From R-RK-3 sp963842775 (lineage in GTDB: Bacteria > Pseudomonadota > Alphaproteobacteria > Rhizobiales > Rhodomicrobiaceae): DNA of 64,000 bases. The position numbers were made by a program, and so were the translations under genes. Below are positions 56,984-64,000 of the stretch, piece after piece; within the stretch, counting starts at the first letter, position 1, and every line of letters starts with the position of its first letter. Where the stretch lies: positions 124,001 to 188,000 of the forward strand of contig CAWJHQ010000015.1 of the NCBI GenBank assembly GCA_963842775.1, given 5' to 3'. The notes under the pieces were generated by a model. It made no database searches and was not told where the DNA came from. It worked only from the letters and a program-made list of their open reading frames with translations.

Positions 56984-57243
56984 GCCACGAACCCTTCATC
57001 GGCCATCAACGCTCTGATGCGTGGTTCAAACTCATCCGATAGCGCGACGTCGATAGCCGCGAAGAACCTGGCCAGGGCGCTGACACGCGCGTTCGTCGTT
57101 TGCGCGTTCTGGAACCGCCGGTGCCTCACGCAAATTGCGCCGGGGGCAAGTCCAAAGTCGCCGGGTCGCTGCGTGGCTCTCTTCAGGCCGGGAGCCGCAT
57201 CCTGCTCACCTTCGTCCGTGTTGGCCTCGGTCGGGGCGGACAT
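56980..57243 (-). CDS. Hypothetical protein, 87 residues
   Basis: From ATG 57243 the product starts MSAPTEANTDEGEQDAAPGL and ends SDEFEPRIRALMADEGFVA. It has a disordered acidic start and a helical basic/acidic second half (ARVSALARFFAAIDVALSDE). No domain is recognised, and a long frame exists on the opposite strand. Codon choice looks somewhat more natural on this strand. Role unknown. Confidence 0.3.
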   Translation of the reverse strand: MSAPTEANTDEGEQDAAPGLKRATQRPGDFGLAPGAICVRHRRFQNAQTTNARVSALARFFAAIDVALSDEFEPRIRALMADEGFVA

Positions 57244-57371
57244 GATCGTTTCTCGCGTCAAGAGGGTGACGTCTTTCGCCTGTTCCAAACGTGGCCGCTC
57301 GCAAAAGTGAGCAATAAGCAATCAGCCGCGCTTTGACTCTTTCATCAAATAGTTCATATCTTCCGCGGTTT

Positions 57372-58313
57372 ATGTGCGAGTGCATACGACGGAAGGGGGC
57401 GGTCGTGCTGCGGTCAGGATTACTCGCCTTCATCGCCTTGCTGTCCGGCGGGGCAGCGGCTGCGGATCGTCCCGTGGAGGTCCGCAACTACATTTTCGGC
57501 AACAGCCTCATTCATCACCTGACCGCCAGCGACGAAACCACCGTGCCTCACTGGCTTCATCGGCTCGCGCTGGCGGCGGGGAAACGCTATGCGGCCGACG
57601 GACAATGGGGCTTCCTGCACAATTTCGCCAAGGACCTGCCGCCAATCGATCAGTGGGCGATCAATTCCGTGCCGGAAGTCTGGAGCCGCGATAAATCTTC
57701 ATTTGCAGAAGCGCGTTTCAACACCATTCTGATCAACCCGGCGAACTTCATTCAGAACCGACCGCCAAACGTTCCCTATCACGGCGACAACCCGAACAGG
57801 CACACATCGCTCAGCGCAACTCAGGCCGTCTTCGACTGGACCGCAAGCCAACAGAAGGGGATGAGGTATTTCATCTATGAAGGGTGGTCCTCCATGGGAC
57901 CATTCTCGCGGCGTTTCCCGCCACAGCCGACCGGGCTCAGAGACTTTCATGCGTTCAACCGGGGCAAATACCACGATTGGTATGTGGACTATGTGCGGCT
58001 GGTTAAGGAGAGCCGGCCGGAGCTTGACGTGCGTTTGATCCCGGTCGCCTCGGTCCTGTCGAAACTGTTGACCGAAACCCCGCTGCGCGATCTAAAGCCG
58101 GCCGACCTTTATTCCGACCTTTCGCCGCACGGCACAGCGACGACCTACTTCCTCGCGGCGGTGATCACCTACTCGGCGCTGTTCAATAATAAGGCGCCGG
58201 AAAGTTTTGAGGTTCCGCCCTCGCTGCACCCGTTGGTCAAGGAGCACTATGCGCAGATTGCCCAGATCGTCTGCACCGAACTGTTGACCGACAGCGAATG
58301 CGGGTCGCGCTGA
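57372..58313 (+). CDS. Secreted SGNH-hydrolase-like protein
   Basis: This protein of about 313 residues has an N-terminal signal sequence (LRSGLLAFIALLSGGAAA, cleavage near AAA-DRP). Directly after it comes EVRNYIFGNSLIHHLTASDE, whose F-G-N-S-L resembles block I (G-x-S) of SGNH/GDSL esterases, and near the end DLYSDLSPHGTATTYFLAAV, whose D-x-x-P-H resembles block V (D-x-x-H). RYFIYEGWSSMG lies between, a possible block III. So a secreted esterase or acyl-transferring enzyme is likely, though I do not recognise a named family. ATG 57372 is chosen among several. It sits beside a cluster for acylated surface polysaccharide, which fits such an activity. Confidence 0.5.
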   Translation: MCECIRRKGAVVLRSGLLAFIALLSGGAAAADRPVEVRNYIFGNSLIHHLTASDETTVPHWLHRLALAAGKRYAADGQWGFLHNFAKDLPPIDQWAINSVPEVWSRDKSSFAEARFNTILINPANFIQNRPPNVPYHGDNPNRHTSLSATQAVFDWTASQQKGMRYFIYEGWSSMGPFSRRFPPQPTGLRDFHAFNRGKYHDWYVDYVRLVKESRPELDVRLIPVASVLSKLLTETPLRDLKPADLYSDLSPHGTATTYFLAAVITYSALFNNKAPESFEVPPSLHPLVKEHYAQIAQIVCTELLTDSECGSR

Positions 58314-58346
58314 TCGCAGGCGGCGATGAGGTGAGCGGAACGGTGC

Positions 58347-58450
58347 TAGAGCGGCGGACCCTTTATCGGAATCGGTAGCGCCGCTCTATCCATTTGTTTG
58401 CGCATCGGATTTGTCCAAAAACCGCTGCGCACTTTTTGGTCCGATGCGCT
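58347..58450. repeat. Palindromic intergenic repeat, copy 3
   Basis: TAGAGCGGC (58347) and GCCGCTCTA (58380-58388) form one inverted repeat around GGACCCTTTATCGGAATCGGT; GCGCATCGGA (58400-58409) and TCCGATGCGC (58440-58449) form a second around a TTTGTCC...TTTTTGG core. This is the same composite palindrome as copies at 22314 and 24237 and matches the element common between Hyphomicrobiales genes. It fills the gap between the SGNH-like gene and the convergent SDR gene and may act as a two-way terminator. Confidence 0.75.
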
Positions 58451-59243
58451 AATTGCTAACGAGTAGACGCGGCGTGGGGTTGCGACGGAGCAGGATGCGA
58501 TCTTTGATCCGGCCTTTCAGAGAGCGGTGTTCCATGACCTCATGATCCCGTTCGAAAACCGCGCCATTTAGCGAGCGGTCGTGCCAGAGCGCGAGGCTCG
58601 CTCCCCACTGCGCGGCGATGGCCGGATCGAGACCGTCCGGCAGGCCCATTTCTGTCGCGAGGATGCCGGGCATCCAAGTTGAAATCACAATGTCCGGAAA
58701 ACGGTCAGACAGATCGGCGACAAGTGCGCGCGTAAGGATGCGCGCGGCGCCTTTGGACACGCTGTAGGCAGCGCTGCAAGGAAGCGGCGCCAGATCGGCG
58801 AAACTGCCGACATTCACGATCCGGCCGATCCCGGTTTGCAGCATCGCTTCCATCGCCGCGTGCGTGCAGGCCACGACGCCGCCGAGATTTACCTGAACGG
58901 ATTTCATGAAGCTCGCGGGCGTTTCCTGCAGAAAATCGCGCCGGGGATAAACCGCGGCATTGTTGATGAGGATGGTGACGTCACCAGCCTCGGCGCGCAG
59001 TTCCTTAAAGGCCGAGCTTACCGCGCCGTCGTCGCTGACATCGACCACTTTGGCGATGAATTGGCCTTTTTCGGCAAGCCGCGCGGTCTCCTCCAATGCG
59101 GCAGCGCGCCGGCCGAATCCGCACACCCGGATGCTTCGCCGGCTTAACTCAACCGCCAGAGCCCGCCCCAGTCCTGCACCGGCGCCGGTAACCACGGCGA
59201 CGCCATTACGGAGTACCTGGTCTGCATGGGTGAGTTGCGGCAC
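58449..59243 (-). CDS. SDR-family oxidoreductase
   Basis: This 264-residue short-chain dehydrogenase/reductase has the Rossmann start AVVTGAGAGLGRALAVELSR (T-G-x3-G-x-G), the NNAA motif in ILINNAAVYPRRDFLQE, and the catalytic set Ser in RIVNVGSFADLAP, then Tyr and Lys in SAAYSVSKGAARILTR (Y-x3-K). GRRAAALEE after the second strand suggests NADP(H) preference (an Arg pair). Past residue about 200 the region is short, GILATEMGLPDGLDPAIAAQ, with a non-standard end. It is last in the operon GT61 - acyltransferase - GMC - SDR, 36 bases after the GMC gene, so it probably oxidises or reduces a sugar-related intermediate. Confidence 0.85.
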   Translation of the reverse strand: MPQLTHADQVLRNGVAVVTGAGAGLGRALAVELSRRSIRVCGFGRRAAALEETARLAEKGQFIAKVVDVSDDGAVSSAFKELRAEAGDVTILINNAAVYPRRDFLQETPASFMKSVQVNLGGVVACTHAAMEAMLQTGIGRIVNVGSFADLAPLPCSAAYSVSKGAARILTRALVADLSDRFPDIVISTWMPGILATEMGLPDGLDPAIAAQWGASLALWHDRSLNGAVFERDHEVMEHRSLKGRIKDRILLRRNPTPRLLVSN

Positions 59244-59279
59244 GGGGCCTTTCTCCTTTCGTGTAGTAGCGGATTGGTA

Positions 59280-60848
59280 TCAGGACATCTGTTGGACGAT
59301 CCGGTCTCCAACGCGCAGCGCATTGGCCGCGATCATCAGACCGGGATTGATTCCGAATGAGGTCGGCATGAAGGAGGAGTTGGCGACGTAGAGATTGCGA
59401 ACGTCGTGCGTCCGGCAGGACGAGTCCAATACGCTGGTGGTGGGATCGGTGCCGAAGCGCAGTGTTCCGCAGGCATGGGCGAAGTTAAGCTCTGGCTGGT
59501 ACGTCAAAAACAAGGATCGCCGGCTGCCCAGCTTGCGCCTCACGAGACGGCGAAATTCACCCCGCCTGCGCTGCAGTTCGGGACGGACCTGGTATTCGAA
59601 GCGCAGCCGGCCCGGGTCCGCCTCATCCAGCAGGACGCGATTATCCTGGTAAGGCAGATCCTCGATGATGCCCGAATAGATCTTGGCGCTGCCGAGCAGC
59701 CTTGCGGCGAAGAAGGCCGGAACGCGCGTAAATTCCCGCATTGGCCTCAGCTTACGAAACGCCGAACGGTCGAACAGATTGTTCAGATAATGGGTGATCT
59801 CGCCGTATGACGCATCGATTCCCATTGCCGCCAGCGTCCCGTAGCGGCTGCCGTCGCGATAATAGAAATCCCGCATCGATATCGCCTTGGTCGGACCATT
59901 GGAGCGGACGCCCCGTCCCGGCCAAACCGCGACCATCTCCGTCAGGTGGAACATCAAATTCCGGCCGACAAGCCCATTGCGGTTAGCGCAACCATGGGGC
60001 CAATCCGGAGACTTCGATCCGAGCAGCAAACGCGGCGAGCCAAGCGCGCCGGCCGCCAGCACATACCGCCTCGCACGCAGATTGATGACTTCCCCGCCTC
60101 GTTCCGCCTCGACATGCGTGACCTCGTCTCCAGCGCCCCGCAGCGCACGAACCTCACACATGTCGAGCAGCGCAGCACGGCCGGTTTTGAGCGCCGGCTC
60201 CACTCCCGCCGAACGGCCGTCCATCTTGCAGTCGCGCGGACATTTGTAGCCGAAGCACATCTGACAGCCGTCCAGGAATCGGACGCCGAGGTAAATCCGA
60301 TAGGGATTGAGGCCGCTGCGCCGGAAATCTTCCATCATTGCGCGGTCCCCCTCATCCATCTCGGGTGGGGGCAGCAGATTTGAGGGAGCTTCGGGCGATA
60401 GCGGATCCTCATCACCGCAAACATGAAACATCCGCTCGGCTTCGTTGAAGTATGGCAGGAAGCTGTCGTAGCTCTCAGCCCAGCCGCCGGTTGGATGAGG
60501 CCGCTCTTCGCTGTGATCGAGATCGTGCCTTTCCGGCCGCTCAAGCGTCGCCGCATAAAACGCCGACGAACCGCCGACTCCGGCCCCTATCGGCCCGAAG
60601 AACAGCGAAGCCCTGCCGTCGATCGTCGCGTTGAGCGGCTTGGGCCAGAAGCCCCTGACGCGGCGTGCCACGGGATCCTCGATGTCGTGACGCAGCCGTT
60701 GCTGCTCCGTCCGCCATCCATTCGGTCCGCCTTCAAGGAAGAGAACCGACAAGCCTTTCTCGGCAAGCCGCCGCCCGATCGTGCCGCCGCCCATCCCGGC
60801 CCCGATCACGATGACATCCCATTCCTTCTGAGCGAGGTCCGCGATCAT
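59280..60848 (-). CDS. GMC-family FAD-dependent oxidoreductase
   Basis: This 522-residue flavoenzyme begins with the FAD-binding Rossmann motif WDVIVIGAGMGGGTIGRRLA and LFLEGG, has GPIGAGVGGSSAFYAATLER (substrate-domain loop), a Cys-rich LDGCQMCFGYKCPRDCKMDG segment seen in sugar and cholesterol-oxidase-like members, VLAAGALGSPRLLL (second signature), and the C-terminal DVRNLYVANSSFMPTSFGIN with NPGLMIAANALRVGD. The early His and Asn of the active site lie in FAHACGTLRFG. It probably oxidises an alcohol group on a sugar or lipid. Its start overlaps the acyltransferase stop (ATGA, 60845-60848), showing tight coupling. Confidence 0.88.
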   Translation of the reverse strand: MIADLAQKEWDVIVIGAGMGGGTIGRRLAEKGLSVLFLEGGPNGWRTEQQRLRHDIEDPVARRVRGFWPKPLNATIDGRASLFFGPIGAGVGGSSAFYAATLERPERHDLDHSEERPHPTGGWAESYDSFLPYFNEAERMFHVCGDEDPLSPEAPSNLLPPPEMDEGDRAMMEDFRRSGLNPYRIYLGVRFLDGCQMCFGYKCPRDCKMDGRSAGVEPALKTGRAALLDMCEVRALRGAGDEVTHVEAERGGEVINLRARRYVLAAGALGSPRLLLGSKSPDWPHGCANRNGLVGRNLMFHLTEMVAVWPGRGVRSNGPTKAISMRDFYYRDGSRYGTLAAMGIDASYGEITHYLNNLFDRSAFRKLRPMREFTRVPAFFAARLLGSAKIYSGIIEDLPYQDNRVLLDEADPGRLRFEYQVRPELQRRRGEFRRLVRRKLGSRRSLFLTYQPELNFAHACGTLRFGTDPTTSVLDSSCRTHDVRNLYVANSSFMPTSFGINPGLMIAANALRVGDRIVQQMS

Positions 60849-62950
60849 TGTCGTGCCTCGCTGTCTCCAGCCTTTGCATTGGTCCGGCGCATGACCGGCT
60901 CGAACGCCTGACGCATGCCGCGGGCAGCGGCGTTGGTGATATGGTTATTATCAAAATAGAGCGAGCGGCCATTCTGAACGGCGGCGCAACTCCGGTCAGA
61001 ACAGAAGGAAGCCCAGGATTGCAGCCAGGTGATCGCCCCTTCCGCCGCAAGCTTTTGAAACGGGCGCTCGGACGCCGCCGTCCGCGAGACCACGTCTGAG
61101 ATCGGCACGGTGAACAGAACGTGTTCAGCCTCGTACGGCGTTACCCTGTGATGAGCGATGCGCCGCGCCGCATCGCGGGAATCATAGGCGGGAATTTCAG
61201 GAACCTGCCGCAGCACCATCACCTGATTGATGCTCCGGGATAGTTCGGCCACGGTCGCGAAAACCGCCTGCTCGAATATTGCGTGCTGTTCCGAGCCGTT
61301 GATGCCGCTTCCGGCTATGGGCGAGAGCGCGATCACGTTGGCGATGTCGTTGCCCGTTCCTCGTCCCTCCGAATAATAGGACCACCGCCCGATCAGGAGC
61401 AGCTTTTCGATTCCCGTCAGCTTCGGAATGGCCTCACGCATGCGCGCGTTCGCGGCGGTGCAATCCTCGTCCTGCTGACGGGTCGCGGCGCTTTCCTGCT
61501 TTTGGATCCCGAATAATGGAGGGCAGCCGGCTCGCCAGATCACCAGTCCCGGCCTGCCATGCTCCTGTGCCGAAAGCGCGAGACCCTCCTGAAATGCGCG
61601 GACATGCGAGTCACCCCAGACCAGAAATGTCGGTGGACCTTCCGGGCCGATCGGACAGACTTCGATCCCCTCAAGCGGGCCGCTTTTTGCGACGTAGCAG
61701 CGGCTCCAGTCCTGCAGAAAATCGGCTGACGCATCGATATGGGCGCGCACGGCGGGGGAGAACCGGTCCGGCATGCCGTTGCGCAGATAGGGAACACTCC
61801 CCGCCAGCACGAGACAGCCGGACATGGCGGCAGCGGCGAAATACAGGGCGGTCAGCCGGATGTTCACGGTGCGCCGGAACGGCTGCTCAACGAACCGCCA
61901 GGACGCATAGGCCAGCACGAAGGCCAGAGCCAGCCACGCAATGGTCTCAGCCGCGCCGGCCGGCCCGCCACGGTAATAGCGCGACAGAGTCATGACGGGC
62001 CAATGCCATAGATAGAGCGAATAGGAAATCAGCCCAACGAATACAGGCGCGCGCGACGACAAAACGCGATTCACCGGATTATCGTGCCGCCCATTATACA
62101 GGATGAGCAGGGCCCCAAATGTGGGAAGCAGCACCTGGACTCCGGGGAAAGATGGCCCTGGCTGGACGAACAGAATTGCCGCCATCAGCATCGCCAATCC
62201 GATCCAGGAAAAGGCCTGCGCGTGCCGCCACGTCTCGGCGCGCTCATGCCCGTAAATCGCGAGCAGCACGCCGGCCAACAGCTCCCACGCCCGGAACGGG
62301 AACAGAAAGAATGCCGCCGTGTGCGATGTGCGGGTCATCGCGATGCAGAGCCCGAGCGAAACGACCGCGATGCCGATGAGGGCGGCGATCGCTCCTGTGC
62401 GGTTTCGGCGGAACAGGAGGAAAAGCAGGGGCAGAAAAATATAAAACTGCTCTTCGACGGATAGCGACCAGGTGTGAAGCAGAACCTTCTCGTCAGCCGC
62501 GGTGTCGAAATAGCCGGATTGTCTGTAGAAATAGACATTTGAAAGATAAAAGGTCGACGAAATCAGCTCCTTGCCGAATTCCCGGAATTCGAAAGGCAGC
62601 AGGATAAGGTAGGCGGCGATGAAGGTGGCGATCGCCATCACGCAATAGGCAGGCGCCAGGCGCCTGATGCGACGCGCATAGAAGTTCGCCAGGGACAGCG
62701 TTCCGGTGCTCGTCAACTCCCGCCAGAGGATGTCCCCAATCAGGAAGCCGGAGATGACGAAGAAGATGTCGACCCCGACAAACCCTCCGCCGAAGCCCGG
62801 AACCGAGAAATGGTAGAGCACCACCGCCAAGACCGCGACGGCTCTAAGACCATCGATCTCCGAGCGGTGGCGCGGAACTGGCCGCGGCAAGCTGTGCGAC
62901 ACATCGAGCCTGGATGGCCCAGCAAGAGAGGCTGCCATCGCTTCAGTCAT
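60845..62950 (-). CDS. OafA/YrhL-type acyltransferase with C-terminal SGNH domain
   Basis: This protein of about 701 residues has an acyltransferase-3 membrane domain and a periplasmic SGNH domain. The first begins RHRSEIDGLRAVAVLAVVLYH (His and Arg typical of the family), GFVGVDIFFVISGFLIGDIL, FYARRIRRLAPAY and HTWSLSVEEQFYIFLPLLFL, and YSLYLWHWPVMTLSRYY. The SGNH part has PTFLVWGDSHVRAFQEGLAL (block I, GDS) and DNNHITNAAARGM (block V, D-x-x-H). Such enzymes move acetyl or other acyl groups onto O-antigen, exopolysaccharide or peptidoglycan. ATG 62950 (MTEAMA) is chosen; it overlaps the GT61 stop by eight bases. Confidence 0.92.
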   Translation of the reverse strand: MTEAMAASLAGPSRLDVSHSLPRPVPRHRSEIDGLRAVAVLAVVLYHFSVPGFGGGFVGVDIFFVISGFLIGDILWRELTSTGTLSLANFYARRIRRLAPAYCVMAIATFIAAYLILLPFEFREFGKELISSTFYLSNVYFYRQSGYFDTAADEKVLLHTWSLSVEEQFYIFLPLLFLLFRRNRTGAIAALIGIAVVSLGLCIAMTRTSHTAAFFLFPFRAWELLAGVLLAIYGHERAETWRHAQAFSWIGLAMLMAAILFVQPGPSFPGVQVLLPTFGALLILYNGRHDNPVNRVLSSRAPVFVGLISYSLYLWHWPVMTLSRYYRGGPAGAAETIAWLALAFVLAYASWRFVEQPFRRTVNIRLTALYFAAAAMSGCLVLAGSVPYLRNGMPDRFSPAVRAHIDASADFLQDWSRCYVAKSGPLEGIEVCPIGPEGPPTFLVWGDSHVRAFQEGLALSAQEHGRPGLVIWRAGCPPLFGIQKQESAATRQQDEDCTAANARMREAIPKLTGIEKLLLIGRWSYYSEGRGTGNDIANVIALSPIAGSGINGSEQHAIFEQAVFATVAELSRSINQVMVLRQVPEIPAYDSRDAARRIAHHRVTPYEAEHVLFTVPISDVVSRTAASERPFQKLAAEGAITWLQSWASFCSDRSCAAVQNGRSLYFDNNHITNAAARGMRQAFEPVMRRTNAKAGDSEARQ

Positions 62951-64000
62951 TCCGCGTCGACGCCGGTGGGAAAAGATCGAGGGTGCGCTCCACCTCGACC
63001 GGATTGACGCGGAATCCCTCAGCGCAGGATGTGCCGACCACGAAGCCGAAAAACAGGCCGTCCCTATCCGCCACATCCTTGTAGACGCTGACGAAACGGT
63101 CCGGAGGCTGCAGCGGTACGATCTTGCCGCCGGGCGCCAGAACGGCGATGCCATGCATAAGTCCGCTGCCTTCGACCCCCATGACGGTGTCGGCTCCAGC
63201 GCACGCGGCCATGATCTCATCCACACTCAGCTTCATCGGGTCGACGATCCTGAAGCCGCGCTTTTCATTCAGATATTGGGCAAGTTCCAGCTCATTTACG
63301 AGCACGCGCCGCATCCCCGACATGCCCCGGAGGATGAACGCACCGGGATGGGATTTTACCGTCTGCCCGGCGAGCAGCATGTCGCGCCGCCTCGCGGACC
63401 GCTCGCGCTTGGCTCCGTTTTGGCCGACATCGTCGAAAATGATGGCTTCCTTGATGAACGCGCTTTCGAGCCGCGTCGGCTCCATCTGCTGGAGCGCTTC
63501 GTAAGCGCGCATATGCTGGCTCAGATCGCGCCCGACGGTAATTGGCTGCCCGAGCGCGCTGGCCAGCGGATAGGTCAGGCAATCGGCCATCAGCCAATTC
63601 CCGAACCATTTGATGCCAGCCTCGGTGCAATAAAAAGCGCCGGTCTCGATCTCCGCCTCGATCCGGGCAATTGGCAGGGCGGACGGCCGACGGTAGCGCA
63701 ACGAGAAGGAGCTCGCATGCAAGGCGCCATCGACCAGCATCGCCTCTTTCAGCAGGAAGGCTCGCGTGGGGGTGTGGTGCCAGAATACGCCACCCTCCAT
63801 GGCCCGCCGGGGATGCTCGTCGGAAAACTCCCAGCCGGTCACGCGCTCAAGCTGGCCCGGGAGATAGTAGGCCGGCTGACTGTAGCCGCTGTCACCGGGC
63901 GCGACTTCCCATTGTTTTGAAGCCGCCGCTTCAAGCGGCAACCGAGGCCGCTTCAAGATCTTCCGGCCGACAAGATCGAAGAGGGGCTGCAACGTCCAAT
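62943..64000 (-). CDS. Glycosyltransferase family 61 (DUF563) protein, partial
   Basis: The frame is open to the right edge, so the N-terminus may lie outside the window; TTG 63992 would be the first start seen. The visible 349 residues show DUF563/GT61 features: IKWFGNWLMADCLTYPLASA (N-F-G/H-W-L/M-x-D early motif), KSHPGAFILRGMSGMRRVLV, and VMGVEGSGLMHGIAVLAPGG (the G-x-E/H-G-S-G-L-x-H/N motif that binds the donor). It should transfer a pentose or hexose to a surface polysaccharide or glycolipid. It is followed, with overlap, by the OafA-type acyltransferase, so its product is probably acylated. Confidence 0.75.
   Translation of the reverse strand, partial: WTLQPLFDLVGRKILKRPRLPLEAAASKQWEVAPGDSGYSQPAYYLPGQLERVTGWEFSDEHPRRAMEGGVFWHHTPTRAFLLKEAMLVDGALHASSFSLRYRRPSALPIARIEAEIETGAFYCTEAGIKWFGNWLMADCLTYPLASALGQPITVGRDLSQHMRAYEALQQMEPTRLESAFIKEAIIFDDVGQNGAKRERSARRRDMLLAGQTVKSHPGAFILRGMSGMRRVLVNELELAQYLNEKRGFRIVDPMKLSVDEIMAACAGADTVMGVEGSGLMHGIAVLAPGGKIVPLQPPDRFVSVYKDVADRDGLFFGFVVGTSCAEGFRVNPVEVERTLDLFPPASTRND

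Overview
The window is GC-rich (by eye about 60 percent) alphaproteobacterial chromosome, most likely Hyphomicrobiales (Rhizobiales). Pointers are an NDUFA12-type complex I accessory subunit, a B12-dependent ribonucleotide reductase, cpdR next to yjbQ and a PodJ-like Sel1 protein, a porin whose mature N-terminus has the ADLGGGCCADLEERV pattern common in that order, the mfd-sdhE-recG and glmU-glmS neighbourhoods, a DUF6460 protein, and three copies of the palindromic intergenic repeat (TAGAGCGG... type) typical of the group. No rRNA, CRISPR array, insertion sequence or phage module was seen.

Layout. 0-4 kb: end of a DMT transporter, a GST, a GNAT, a TetR regulator coupled to a PaaI thioesterase, a LysE exporter and a decayed NTF2-like gene. 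4-7.3 kb: a complete polar amino-acid (histidine/octopine type) ABC importer. 7.4-8 kb: tRNA-Pro(TGG) and tRNA-Leu(GAG). 8-16 kb: lipB, a divergent PEP-mutase-family protein, a thiolase, NDUFA12, and nrdJ behind a possible cobalamin riboswitch. 16-24 kb: an unknown gene, an AT-rich glycosyltransferase, cpdR, yjbQ, a split PodJ-like pair, a TSUP exporter with its TIGR02186 partner. 24-40 kb: pdeM, MATE, pyrD, DUF952, mfd, sdhE, recG, a SPOR protein, glmS, glmU. 40-44.7 kb: a porin, an HlyD protein and a receiver/zinc-ribbon/degenerate-GGDEF regulator. 45-52.6 kb: a signalling island. 52.6-55.8 kb: a TAXI-type TRAP transporter. 57-64 kb: a surface-polysaccharide modification cluster (GT61, OafA-SGNH acyltransferase, GMC oxidoreductase, SDR, and a separate secreted SGNH-like protein).

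The most interesting part is the island at about 44.9-52.6 kb. It encodes an orphan periplasmic NMT1/SsuA-like binding protein, a HAMP histidine kinase, a second kinase whose membrane domain matches the plant ethylene-receptor (ETR1) sensor with all seven key ethylene-binding residues conserved, an Rcp1-like receiver, a receiver-PAS-PAS kinase ending in two receivers without a phosphorylatable aspartate, another stand-alone receiver and an HPt protein. Overlaps and gaps of a few bases suggest one operon forming a branched phosphorelay; the divergent receiver/zinc-ribbon regulator may be an output.

A caution for every reader: at least a dozen well-conserved genes (GST, permease, nrdJ, glycosyltransferase, PodJ N-terminal part, DUF952, mfd, GNAT, DUF2892, binding protein, two kinases) carry a single-base frameshift, nearly always a +1 insertion, several in short homopolymers. 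Because mfd and nrdJ are among them, residual sequencing insertions are a more likely cause than gene decay; these genes are given as whole CDS with the shift position noted.
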